A stretch of DNA of 64,000 nucleotides. Source: Pararhodobacter sp. SW119. GTDB lineage: Bacteria; Pseudomonadota; Alphaproteobacteria; Rhodobacterales; Rhodobacteraceae. The stretch is from assembly GCF_017811755.1 (NCBI RefSeq), contig NZ_JADDJF010000005.1:105315-169314 (forward strand). Reading direction: 5' to 3'. The stretch's first letter is position 1. Each line of letters begins with the position of its first letter. Under the pieces are notes generated by a model, which ran no database searches, had not been told where the DNA came from, and worked only from the letters and a program-made list of their open reading frames with translations. Of this stretch, positions 18,387 through 26,503 are shown piece by piece. A program made the position numbers and the translations under genes.

Positions 18387-19301
18387 ATGACCACCGTGAC
18401 CACCATGACCCAATGGCTGCGCGACCCCGCCCCGCGCTCGCGCCTTCAGGCGCGCGCCGGGCAACTCTGGCTGGGCTGGCTGCGGCTGCGGCGCAACCGG
18501 CTGACGGTGATCGGCCTCTCGATCGTTCTGCTGCTGCTGCTCGTCGCCGCCTTCGCCCCCTGGATCGCCCCGCACAATCCGCTGGCGCAGGACCTGTCGC
18601 AACGCCTGCTGCCGCCGCTCAGCCCCGGCCACCTGATGGGCACCGACGAATTCGGCCGCGACATCTTCTCGCGCATCGTCTTCGGCTCGCGCATCACGCT
18701 CTATATCGTCACCCTGGTCGCGCTGACCGCCCCCCTCTTCGGTCTGATCGTCGGCACCGTCGCCGGCTATTTCGGCGGCATCGTCGATCAGGTGCTGATG
18801 CGCATCACCGACATCTTCCTCGCCTTTCCGCGCCTCATCCTCGCACTGGCGCTGGTCGCCGTCCTCGGCCCGGGGATCGAGAATGCGGTGCTGGCCATCG
18901 CGCTGACCGCCTGGCCGCCCTACGCCCGCGTCGCCCGAGCCGAGACCCTGACCGTGCGTTCGTCGGACTACATCGCCGCCGCGCGCCTGCAGGGCGCGGG
19001 AGGGGCGCGCATCGTCTGGGGCCATGTCATGCCGATGTGCGTGCCCTCGGTCATCATCCGCGTCACGCTCGACATGGCCGGCGTCATCCTGACCGCGGCG
19101 GGCCTGGGCTTCCTCGGCCTCGGCGTGCAGCCGCCCCTGCCCGAATGGGGGCAGATGATCTCGGCGGGGCGCAAGTTCCTCTTCGACCAGTGGTGGGTGG
19201 CGACCATGCCGGGCCTTGCCATCGCCACCGTCAGCCTGGGCTTCAACCTCTTGGGCGACGGGTTGCGCGACGTCCTCGACCCACGGAGCAGCGGCAAATG
19301 A
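18387..19301 (+). CDS. Peptide ABC transporter permease (DppC type)
   Basis: 304 residues, the second channel subunit. Family features: N-terminal cytoplasmic stretch, LMGTDEFGRDIFSRIVFGSRI, and the ATPase-docking loop SSDYIAAARLQGAGGARIVWGHVMP. It starts ten bases after the DppB-type stop behind a GGGGGC site; an in-frame ATG further along (MTQWLRD) is possible. Its stop overlaps the next start (ATGA), so translation is probably coupled. Confidence 0.93.
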   Translation: MTTVTTMTQWLRDPAPRSRLQARAGQLWLGWLRLRRNRLTVIGLSIVLLLLLVAAFAPWIAPHNPLAQDLSQRLLPPLSPGHLMGTDEFGRDIFSRIVFGSRITLYIVTLVALTAPLFGLIVGTVAGYFGGIVDQVLMRITDIFLAFPRLILALALVAVLGPGIENAVLAIALTAWPPYARVARAETLTVRSSDYIAAARLQGAGGARIVWGHVMPMCVPSVIIRVTLDMAGVILTAAGLGFLGLGVQPPLPEWGQMISAGRKFLFDQWWVATMPGLAIATVSLGFNLLGDGLRDVLDPRSSGK

Positions 19302-20128
19302 GCCTGCTCGAGGTCGAGAACCTGCGCGTCACCTTCGACACCGAGGCCGGCGCGGTCGAAGCCGTGCGCGGCGTCTCGTTCAGCCTCGGGCGCGAACGTC
19401 TGGGCATCGTCGGCGAATCCGGCTCGGGCAAGACCATGACCGGCCGCTCGGTCCTGCGCCTGATCCGCCCCCCGGGCCGGATCGCCGCCGACCGCATGAC
19501 CTTCGACGGGCAGGATCTGCTGCGCGCCTCCGAACGGCAGATGCGGGCTTTGCGCGGCAAGCGCATCGCCATGGTCATGCAGGACCCGAAATACTCGCTC
19601 AACCCGGTGATGAAGGTCGGCGCGCAACTGACCGAAGGGCTGCGCCGCCGCGACCGGCTGGGCGCGAACGAAGCCCGGCGCCGCGCCATCACCGCGCTGG
19701 AGGCCGTGCAGATCCGCGACCCCGAACGCGTCATGCACGCCTATCCGCATGAACTTTCCGGCGGCATGGGCCAGCGCGTGATGATCGCCATGATGCTGAT
19801 CCCCGGCCCCGACCTCTTGATCGCGGACGAACCAACTTCGGCCCTCGACGTCACCGTCCAGGCCGAGGTGCTGAGCATCCTCGACGCGCTGGTCAAGGAT
19901 CGCGGCATGGGCCTGATCTTCATCAGCCACGACCTGCGGCTGGTCGGCCGCTTCTGCGACCGCATCCTGGTCATGTACGCCGGCCGCGTGGTCGAGGAAC
20001 TGGAGGCCGCGAACCTGATGCAGGCCGAACATCCCTATACGCGCGGCCTGCTCAACTGCCTGCCACGGATCGGCGGCACGCGCGGCGCGCTGCCCAGCCT
20101 CGACCGAAACGCCGACTGGGCGGTCTGA
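19298..20128 (+). CDS. Peptide ABC transporter ATP-binding protein (DppD type)
   Basis: 276 residues. Walker A GESGSGKTM, the ABC signature LSGGMGQRV, Walker B LLIADEPTSALD and the switch His in FISHD are all present. It pairs with the following ATPase to power the importer. Usual DppD proteins carry a C-terminal extension with a ligand or iron-sulfur site after the PYTRGLL motif; here the chain stops shortly after PYTRGLLNCLPRIGG, near the short end of the family. ATG 19298 overlaps the permease stop. Confidence 0.93.
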   Translation: MSLLEVENLRVTFDTEAGAVEAVRGVSFSLGRERLGIVGESGSGKTMTGRSVLRLIRPPGRIAADRMTFDGQDLLRASERQMRALRGKRIAMVMQDPKYSLNPVMKVGAQLTEGLRRRDRLGANEARRRAITALEAVQIRDPERVMHAYPHELSGGMGQRVMIAMMLIPGPDLLIADEPTSALDVTVQAEVLSILDALVKDRGMGLIFISHDLRLVGRFCDRILVMYAGRVVEELEAANLMQAEHPYTRGLLNCLPRIGGTRGALPSLDRNADWAV

Positions 20129-20130
20129 GC

Positions 20131-20889
20131 ATGAGCCTGATCGAGATCCAGAACCTCTCCGTCACCTTCGACGCCAAGGGCCGCGCCGTCCACGCCGTGC
20201 GCGATGTCAGCCTGTCGGTCCCGGCAAGGGAGTCCTTCGGGCTGGTCGGCGAATCCGGCTCGGGCAAGTCCACGATCCTGCGCGCCATCTGCGGGCTGGC
20301 GCCGATCAGCGCCGGATCGATCCGCATCGCCGGCGAGGCGGTGCGCGACCCGCGCGGCAAGGCCTTCGCCCGCCGCGTGCAGATGGTCTTCCAGGACCCC
20401 TATGCCTCGCTCCACCCGCGCCACACCATTGACCGCACCCTGTCGGAACCGCTGGCGATCCACGGGATCGGCAAGGCCGACGCGCGCGTCGTCCAAGCGC
20501 TCGACGACGTCTCGCTCGACCGCTCCTTCCGCTTCCGCTACCCGCACCAGCTTTCCGGCGGGCAGCGCCAGCGCGTGGCAATCGCGCGGGCATTGATGCT
20601 GGAGCCCGAGATCCTGCTTCTGGACGAGCCGACCTCGGCCCTCGACGCCAGCGTCCAGGCCGAGACCCTGAACCTGCTCGCGCGCCTGCGCGACGAACGC
20701 GGGCTCACCTTCCTGATGGTCAGCCACGACCTCGCGGTGATCGACCACATGTGCGACCGGCTGCTGGTCATGCAGCACGGCCAGGCGGTCGAGGAGTTGA
20801 CCCGCGACGACCTCGCCGCCGCACGCATGCAGACCGACTATGCCCGCGCCCTCTTCGACGCCAGCGCCGACCGGATGCTGGAGGGCTGA
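20131..20889 (+). CDS. Peptide ABC transporter ATP-binding protein (DppF type)
   Basis: 252 residues with Walker A GESGSGKST, the signature LSGGQRQRV, Walker B LLLDEPTSALD and the switch MVSHD. It is the second ATPase of the importer and starts two bases after the stop of its partner. It ends the operon, and a block of 11-bp repeats and a hairpin follow before the convergent trpA. Confidence 0.93.
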   Translation: MSLIEIQNLSVTFDAKGRAVHAVRDVSLSVPARESFGLVGESGSGKSTILRAICGLAPISAGSIRIAGEAVRDPRGKAFARRVQMVFQDPYASLHPRHTIDRTLSEPLAIHGIGKADARVVQALDDVSLDRSFRFRYPHQLSGGQRQRVAIARALMLEPEILLLDEPTSALDASVQAETLNLLARLRDERGLTFLMVSHDLAVIDHMCDRLLVMQHGQAVEELTRDDLAAARMQTDYARALFDASADRMLEG

Positions 20890-20993
20890 CAGCGCGCGCC
20901 CCGCGCCCGGTGGAACGCGCCCGCTCCGGCGCGGCCCCCGACCGCCAGGGAAACCGCCTCCGACCGCCCGGATCGGGCGAATTGGTGGCAAAC

Positions 20994-21037
20994 TGCCATA
21001 CGTTTGCCATACACTTGCCATACGCCTGCCATACACT
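20994..21037 (+). repeat. Four tandem 11-bp repeats, unit TGCCATACRYY
   Basis: Four head-to-tail units start at 20994, 21005, 21016 and 21027: TGCCATAC followed by GTT, ACT, GCC and ACT. The eight-base core is identical in all four, and the 11-base period places every core on the same face of the helix. The block sits between convergent dppF-type and trpA genes and merges into a hairpin. Confidence 0.8.
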
Positions 21038-21048
21038 TGCTGGCAGGC
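21024..21048. terminator. Perfect hairpin between convergent operons
   Basis: GCCTGCCA at 21024-21031 pairs exactly with TGGCAGGC at 21041-21048 around a nine-base loop; the left arm uses part of the fourth 11-bp repeat. There is no T run on either strand, so a role as bidirectional terminator is possible but not certain. Confidence 0.4.
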
Positions 21049-21161
21049 ATGAATCTTGCAAAATCAACCAGATAGCTTCAATCGCGCGGGCTTGGACCTG
21101 CGCCCTGCGCGCGCCGCGTCAAGGTTTCATCAACCAGCGCATTGCGTCCGGCGCACCCCGT

Positions 21162-21953
21162 TCAAGCCGCGTGCGCCCCGGCGGCCAGCGACGCGACATA
21201 GGCCAGCACATCCTCGACCGGCTCGCCGTTGCCGATCCGCTTGACGATGGCCGATCCCACGACGCATCCATCCGCCACCCCGGCAATCGCCTGCGCCGAT
21301 TCCGGGCTGGAAATCCCGAAGCCCACCACCACCGGCAGGTCGGTCTGCGACTTGATCCGCGCCACCTCGGGCCCGACATCGCCCGCCTCCGCCGCCGCCG
21401 CCCCGGTGATCCCGGTGATCGAGACATAATAGACAAACCCGCTGGTATTCTGCAGCACCTTCGGTAAACGCTTGTCATCGGTCGTCGGCGTCGCCAGCCG
21501 AATGAAGTTGATCCCGGCATCGCGCGCCGGCAGGCACAGCTCCACGTCCTCCTCGGGCGGCAAATCGACCACGATCAACCCGTCCACGCCCGCTTCCTTC
21601 GCATCCGTCAGAAAGCGCTCCACCCCGCGGTTGTAGATCGGATTATAATAGCCCATCAGCACGATCGGCGTCGCATCATCCTCGGCCCGGAACCGGCGCA
21701 CCATCTCCAGCGTCTTTTCCAGCGTCTGCCCGCCTGCCAGCGCCCGCTGCCCCGCCAGCTGAATCGTCGGCCCGTCCGCCATCGGGTCGGTGAAGGGCAC
21801 CCCCAGTTCGATCACGTCCACCCCGGCGGCCGGCAGCCCCCGCATCACCTGAAACGACGTCTCCAGGTCCGGATCGCCGGCCATGATATAGGAAACGAAA
21901 GCCTTTCGGTCCTGCGCGCGCAGCCGCGCGAAGCACTGGTCGATCCGGGTCAT
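21162..21953 (-). CDS. trpA: Tryptophan synthase alpha chain
   Basis: 263 residues. TrpA splits indole-3-glycerol phosphate into indole and glyceraldehyde 3-phosphate, and indole is channelled to TrpB. The catalytic Glu and Asp are in [18 protein letters not shown], and the phosphate-binding loop is in [15 protein letters not shown] 21953 has AGGAGG directly upstream, and the longer frame from 22049 is not coding. No trpB lies within the window, so the trp genes are dispersed or trpB lies elsewhere. Confidence 0.96.
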   Translation of the reverse strand: MTRIDQCFARLRAQDRKAFVSYIMAGDPDLETSFQVMRGLPAAGVDVIELGVPFTDPMADGPTIQLAGQRALAGGQTLEKTLEMVRRFRAEDDATPIVLMGYYNPIYNRGVERFLTDAKEAGVDGLIVVDLPPEEDVELCLPARDAGINFIRLATPTTDDKRLPKVLQNTSGFVYYVSITGITGAAAAEAGDVGPEVARIKSQTDLPVVVGFGISSPESAQAIAGVADGCVVGSAIVKRIGNGEPVEDVLAYVASLAAGAHAA

Positions 21954-22087
21954 GCGGGTCCTCCTGTCATGCCGCCTCCCTTGCCCGCTCGCCGTCGGGA
22001 AATCAATGCCTCCCGTGGTGCGCCGCCCCGCTTGCGCCGCCCGACCCAACCGCCTATGACGCGCCCGACCGCAAAGGGAGGGATGCC

Positions 22088-23185
22088 ATGGGCTTCCGCA
22101 TGGGGATCGTGGGCTTGCCGAACGTCGGCAAATCGACGCTGTTCAACGCGCTGACGCGCACCGCCGCGGCGCAGGCCGCGAACTTTCCCTTCTGCACGAT
22201 CGAGCCGAACGTGGGCGAGGTCGCCGTGCCCGACGCCCGGCTGGAAAAGCTGGCCAAGATCGCCGCATCGAAAGCCATCATCCCGACGCGGATCACCTTC
22301 GTCGACATCGCCGGCCTGGTGCGCGGCGCGTCCAAGGGCGAAGGGCTGGGCAACCAGTTCCTGGCCAACATCCGCGAGGTCGACGCCATCGCTCATGTCC
22401 TGCGCTGCTTCGAGGACGTCGACGTCACCCATGTCGAAGGCCGCATCGACCCCATTGCCGACGCCGAGACCATCGAAACCGAGCTGATGATCGCCGACCT
22501 GGAATCCATCGAGCGGCGGCTGAAGAACCTCGAGCGCAAGATCCGCGGCGGCGACAAGGAGGCCGTCGCCCAGGACCGGCTTCTGCGCCTGGCGCTGCAG
22601 GCACTGGAGGCGGGCCGACCGGCGCGCAACGTCCGGGTCGCCGACGAGGACCGCGTCGCCTGGCGGCAGTTGCAACTGCTCACCGCCAAACCGGTCCTTT
22701 TTGTCTGCAACGTCGCGGAAAGCGACGCCGCGACCGGCAACGCCCAGTCCACCCGTGTCGCCGAGATGGCCGTACTGCAGGGCGCCGCGCACGTCGTGAT
22801 CTCGGCCCGCATCGAAGAGGAACTGGCGCAACTGCCCGCCGACGAGGCCGCCATGTTCCTCGAGGAAATGGGGCTGGACGAACCCGGCCTCGACCGCCTG
22901 ATCCGCGCCGGCTACGACCTGCTGGATCTGCAGACCTACTTCACCGTCGGCCCGAAGGAGGCGCGGGCCTGGACCATCGCGAAGGGGACGCTTGCGCCGC
23001 GCGCCGCCGGCGTCATCCACGGCGATTTCGAGCGCGGCTTCATCCGCGCCGAAACCATCGCCTATGACGACTACATCGCCTGCAACGGCGAAACCGGCGC
23101 GCGCGAGGCCGGCAAGCTGCGCATCGAGGGGAAGTCATACGTCGTCCAGGATGGCGATGTGCTGAACTTCCTGTTCAACGCCTGA
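22088..23185 (+). CDS. ychF: Redox/translation-associated ATPase YchF (OLA1 family)
   Basis: 365 residues of the Obg-like family. The P-loop is GLPNVGKST near the start, followed by the TGS/ubiquitin-like C-terminal domain ending [14 protein letters not shown]. The base-specificity motif is NVAE rather than NKxD, which fits the known preference of YchF for ATP. Family knowledge: YchF binds ribosomes and affects oxidative stress responses. It is monocistronic, with AGGGAGGG before ATG 22088. Confidence 0.96.
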   Translation: MGFRMGIVGLPNVGKSTLFNALTRTAAAQAANFPFCTIEPNVGEVAVPDARLEKLAKIAASKAIIPTRITFVDIAGLVRGASKGEGLGNQFLANIREVDAIAHVLRCFEDVDVTHVEGRIDPIADAETIETELMIADLESIERRLKNLERKIRGGDKEAVAQDRLLRLALQALEAGRPARNVRVADEDRVAWRQLQLLTAKPVLFVCNVAESDAATGNAQSTRVAEMAVLQGAAHVVISARIEEELAQLPADEAAMFLEEMGLDEPGLDRLIRAGYDLLDLQTYFTVGPKEARAWTIAKGTLAPRAAGVIHGDFERGFIRAETIAYDDYIACNGETGAREAGKLRIEGKSYVVQDGDVLNFLFNA

Positions 23186-23556
23186 GCCTGTGTTGCCAGG
23201 CAAAAGCGAACCAATCTCGGTGACGCCGGCCCGACCCTGCCTTGGGCCACGCCAAACTGGCTGCAATTCCGGGTTCGTTGACCCTGCACGACAGGCGCGA
23301 AACCGGACAGGCGTTGCCTCGACCACGCAACCTTTGATGGAAATTCGTGGTTAACGAAGGCGTGCTGGTGTACTCTCGTCGATCATGGGGCGGGTTTGTC
23401 AGAATCTTGCGGCGCTTCACCGGCGGTTCGGGCACAAGCGCGGCGGAACCCTTCCGTATTCCCGGAGCATCTTGGAAATGCCCGGGATTCCGAGGCGCCG
23501 GTTTCGCGCGAGTTGCGCACTGGCCCCGTGCGGGAAACTGCACCGGAAGCTTCGTG
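23186..23556. other. Leader region of 371 bases, no gene recognised
   Basis: Lies between ychF and the ExeA-like gene, both on the plus strand. One TTAAC half-site occurs near 23350. The frame of the next gene is open back to 23347, but that lead lacks protein-like composition and the conserved MYLDHFG start lies at 23557. I see no hairpin that stands out. Confidence 0.5.
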
Positions 23557-25356
23557 ATGTATCTTGATCATTTCGGCATGCAGGAGTTCCCGTTCCGGAT
23601 CACCCCGGACCCGGCATTCCTGTACTGGACCGAGGATCACTATCAGGCCTTCGACCTGCTGAACGGCGCGGCCGAGGGCGATCGCGCGGTGACCACGATC
23701 CTGGGCGCGCCCGGCACCGGCAAGACCACGTTGCTTCGGCATTTCGTGACGCAACTGCCGAGCGACGTCGACGTCGGTATGATCTCCAATTACTCAAGCG
23801 GGCTGGGCGGGCTGGGCCAGTGGCTGCACTGGGCGTTCAACCTGCGGCGCGACGGGCCGGAGGAGGAGTTGCGCGCGACCTTCGAGGCGGAGATGCTTGC
23901 GCGCCACGACGGCGGCACGCGCTCTCTTCTGATCGTCGACGAGGCGCAGAACCTGTCCGACACGGAAATCGCCGAGCTTGCCGCGTTGACCTTGCTCCCG
24001 GCGCCCCTGGGCGGGGCGATGCGCCTCGTCCTTTCCGGTCAGCCCGGGCTCCGCCGGCGGCTCGCCGCGGCGCAGGTCGTGGATGGGCTGCCCTTTCAGA
24101 TCGGGCCGATGTCACCGCCGGAAGTCGCCCGATATGTGCGCCACCGCATGAGCACGGCGGGCTGTCCGCACCCGGTGTTCGATGACGCGGCCCTTGGTCG
24201 CATCGCGCACCTGACCGGCGGGGTGCCGCGGCTGGTGAACGTCTTTTGCGAACTCCTGCTCACAGCCGGTTTTGCGGGGTCGAGCCGCAGGATCGATGCG
24301 GCGCTGGTCGAAAAGGTGCTTCTGGACGTGCAGCAGACCGGCATGCTCGACCACCTGCTCGCCCAGCCGGGCAGGGCCGTGGCCGGACGGACGCGCCCGA
24401 TCCCGTCGCACAAGGCGCCGCAGCCGCCATCGCCACCGTTGCCGGCACCCCCGCCGAAGACCGCGCCACGGGCGCCAACGCCGGAGCCCATCGCGTTTCG
24501 CGTCCGGGCGAACATCGACGCCTTGCCGCAACCGGCAAACGTGCCCGCCGCGCCAAGCCGCCCGCCGGTCACTGCCGACCGCCCCGCCGAAACTGCCCGC
24601 CCGGTGCCACCCGGCGGGAAGGCTCGGCGGGCGCTGATCACCAGCGGACTCGCAGCCATCGCAGTCGCGGCGCTGGTGATCCTGCTGATCAGCACCCCGG
24701 GGCCAAGCGTCTCCACGCTCGAACAAGAGGCGACGGCGCTCGCCTCCGCAAGACAGGACCCGGACGCCGTCGGCCCCCCGCTTCCCGTCCCGCAAGCATT
24801 CCAAGGCGCGACCGACGCGGCAAGCCTGCATGAGCAAGCGCTTGCGATCGGCGCGCAGGAACCGCTGGCGGCCGTTATCGGCTTCGCGCGTGCCGCACTA
24901 CGCGGGGATGACCGCGCGGCCTACTACGTCGGTCAGCATTTCGATACCGGCGACGGCGTGCCGCGTAGCGCGACGCTAGCGGCCGCCTGGTATACTGCTG
25001 CGGCAGAGACACAGCGCGGTGCCCGCCGCGCCTTGCAAAACCTGACGAATGACGACGCCCCCCCGACAGCGACGTCCCCGCCCGTTCCGCTGATGGGCGT
25101 CGCTGGCGCCGGGGGGCAGGCGGAATTCGTCTGGGCTTCCGCCGATGCAACCCCTGCCCGCTACCTGCTGGAGCTTGCCGACACGCCGGAAGCGCGACCG
25201 GAGCAACACGGCCCACTCGATCTGTCCGCGGCGCTTCTGGACGGCGCGCGCCCTGCCGGCGTCTGGCGCGTCGTTTCGCTCGGTCCTGACGGCGCCCGGA
25301 TCAGTGTGTCGAAATGGCATGCCATCGCCCGCGACGTGCTCGCGGCGCGACCCTGA
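23557..25356 (+). CDS. ExeA/GspA-like AAA ATPase with membrane anchor and Sel1-type repeats
   Basis: 599 residues. Start MYLDHFGMQEFPFRITPDP is the classic ExeA-family opening. The ATPase has Walker A GAPGTGKTT (residues 50-58) and Walker B LLIVDEAQNL (about 124-133). A Pro/Ala-rich linker of about 100 residues follows, then one transmembrane helix (about 350-372, AIAVAALVILLIST) and a periplasmic part with a Sel1-like unit (YYVGQHFDTGDGVPRSATLAAAWY). The family couples ATP use to cell-wall passage or secretin and polysaccharide machinery; no such machinery is adjacent. It converges on the TAXI gene 54 bases away. The cell-envelope role is inferred. Confidence 0.85.
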   Translation: MYLDHFGMQEFPFRITPDPAFLYWTEDHYQAFDLLNGAAEGDRAVTTILGAPGTGKTTLLRHFVTQLPSDVDVGMISNYSSGLGGLGQWLHWAFNLRRDGPEEELRATFEAEMLARHDGGTRSLLIVDEAQNLSDTEIAELAALTLLPAPLGGAMRLVLSGQPGLRRRLAAAQVVDGLPFQIGPMSPPEVARYVRHRMSTAGCPHPVFDDAALGRIAHLTGGVPRLVNVFCELLLTAGFAGSSRRIDAALVEKVLLDVQQTGMLDHLLAQPGRAVAGRTRPIPSHKAPQPPSPPLPAPPPKTAPRAPTPEPIAFRVRANIDALPQPANVPAAPSRPPVTADRPAETARPVPPGGKARRALITSGLAAIAVAALVILLISTPGPSVSTLEQEATALASARQDPDAVGPPLPVPQAFQGATDAASLHEQALAIGAQEPLAAVIGFARAALRGDDRAAYYVGQHFDTGDGVPRSATLAAAWYTAAAETQRGARRALQNLTNDDAPPTATSPPVPLMGVAGAGGQAEFVWASADATPARYLLELADTPEARPEQHGPLDLSAALLDGARPAGVWRVVSLGPDGARISVSKWHAIARDVLAARP

Positions 25357-25409
25357 AAAGCGCGATCACCGGCGCGCCACGGTCTCTCGCTCAACCGCCC
25401 GTTCGGGGA

Positions 25410-26492
25410 TCAACATCCCACAACGGCGCAGATCTGGCGGCGATAGGCGCGATTCGCCTCGCTCTCCGCCGTCGGCGGCGCGGGCGTTGCAACGGCGGCC
25501 GGCCCCTCGCACTTCAACTCGTAGTCAGGGCGCAGACCGGTGTTCACACAACTGCCCACATCCCAACCGGGCGGCAGGTCACTCAGGTCGACCTGCTGCC
25601 ACTTCGGATGGCCGCTCTGCTGCAATTCGCGGAACCGGGTGCTGATCACATGCGCTATGTCCGAGACTGCCCGGCAACTTTCCCGATGATAGGAGTTTCG
25701 CCGGGGGTTGTATTCATACGTCATCAGCACCGCCTTGACCGCGACCACATCAACCGGCTCCGGCTGGAACGGATAGGTCCCTGCCGGGATGCTCGTCGTC
25801 TGGTAGACCGCCTGCAGTGTCGAATCGGTGATCGGCAGCAGGTGGAAGCGTTCGGGATCTATCTGCGGCGAATTGAAGATCGCGGTCGGCGCCCCGGCGA
25901 TGTAGAAGAAGGCGTCGATCTGATCCGCCAGAAGCCGGTTCAACGAGTCGTCGGCGTTCAGCATCACCCGTTCGCCCGGCACCACCTCGGCCAGATCGAG
26001 GACAAGCGAGGCGGTCAGGAACGTGCCACTGTCCTCCACCCCGATCGAGACCCGGCGCCCGGCGAGGTCCTGCAGCGAGCCAATGTCGCGGCGCGCCAGC
26101 ACATGCACCTCCTCGTTATAGAGCGGAAAAGCGATGCGCACCCCGGCAACGGCGCGGGCCAGCTCGGAATCCTCGGCGGCAAAGGTGTTCAGGTATTCCA
26201 GCACGTCCGACTGCACGATGCCGAACTGTGTCTGAGGGCGTATGCGGACGCCCAGGAAATTTTCCAGCGAGCCGGCGCTTTCGCGCACGTTCAACTCGAT
26301 CCCGCAGGTCGCCGCGGCCGCCGCGATGTTGCGACCGAACTGGATGTAGGTGCCCGTTGGCCCGCCGGTCAGGATGTTGCGCTCGATCAACTGGGCGGCC
26401 GCAGGTGCGGCCACGCCCGTCATGCCCAGCCCGGCGATGCAGGCCCCGATCAGCGCCGCCCTCAATCCCGTCATCTCGCGTTTCCTTCTCAT
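25410..26492 (-). CDS. TAXI-family TRAP-type solute-binding protein, orphan
   Basis: 360 residues with a signal peptide (LRAALIGACIAGLGMTGVAAPAAAQ), so periplasmic. The TAXI domain is clear: NILTGGPTGTYIQFGRNIAAAAA, FGIVQSDVLEYL and RRVSIGVEDSGTFLTA. Family members normally feed a DctQM-type membrane unit, but none is present in the window. The C-terminus carries an unusual Cys-containing tail after the domain (VGSCVNTG, LKCEG, then RRQICAVVGC at the end). The start at ATG 26492 follows GAGGG and lies 11 bases after the coiled-coil gene, so the two are probably co-translated; ATG 26474 is an alternative. Confidence 0.85.
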   Translation of the reverse strand: MRRKREMTGLRAALIGACIAGLGMTGVAAPAAAQLIERNILTGGPTGTYIQFGRNIAAAAATCGIELNVRESAGSLENFLGVRIRPQTQFGIVQSDVLEYLNTFAAEDSELARAVAGVRIAFPLYNEEVHVLARRDIGSLQDLAGRRVSIGVEDSGTFLTASLVLDLAEVVPGERVMLNADDSLNRLLADQIDAFFYIAGAPTAIFNSPQIDPERFHLLPITDSTLQAVYQTTSIPAGTYPFQPEPVDVVAVKAVLMTYEYNPRRNSYHRESCRAVSDIAHVISTRFRELQQSGHPKWQQVDLSDLPPGWDVGSCVNTGLRPDYELKCEGPAAVATPAPPTAESEANRAYRRQICAVVGC

Positions 26493-26503
26493 GGCGATGA
26501 CCC

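Noticed and set aside
20994..21048. Possible CRISPR array
   Set aside because: Repeats are 11 bases with no spacers, far below CRISPR repeat size, and no cas genes are present.
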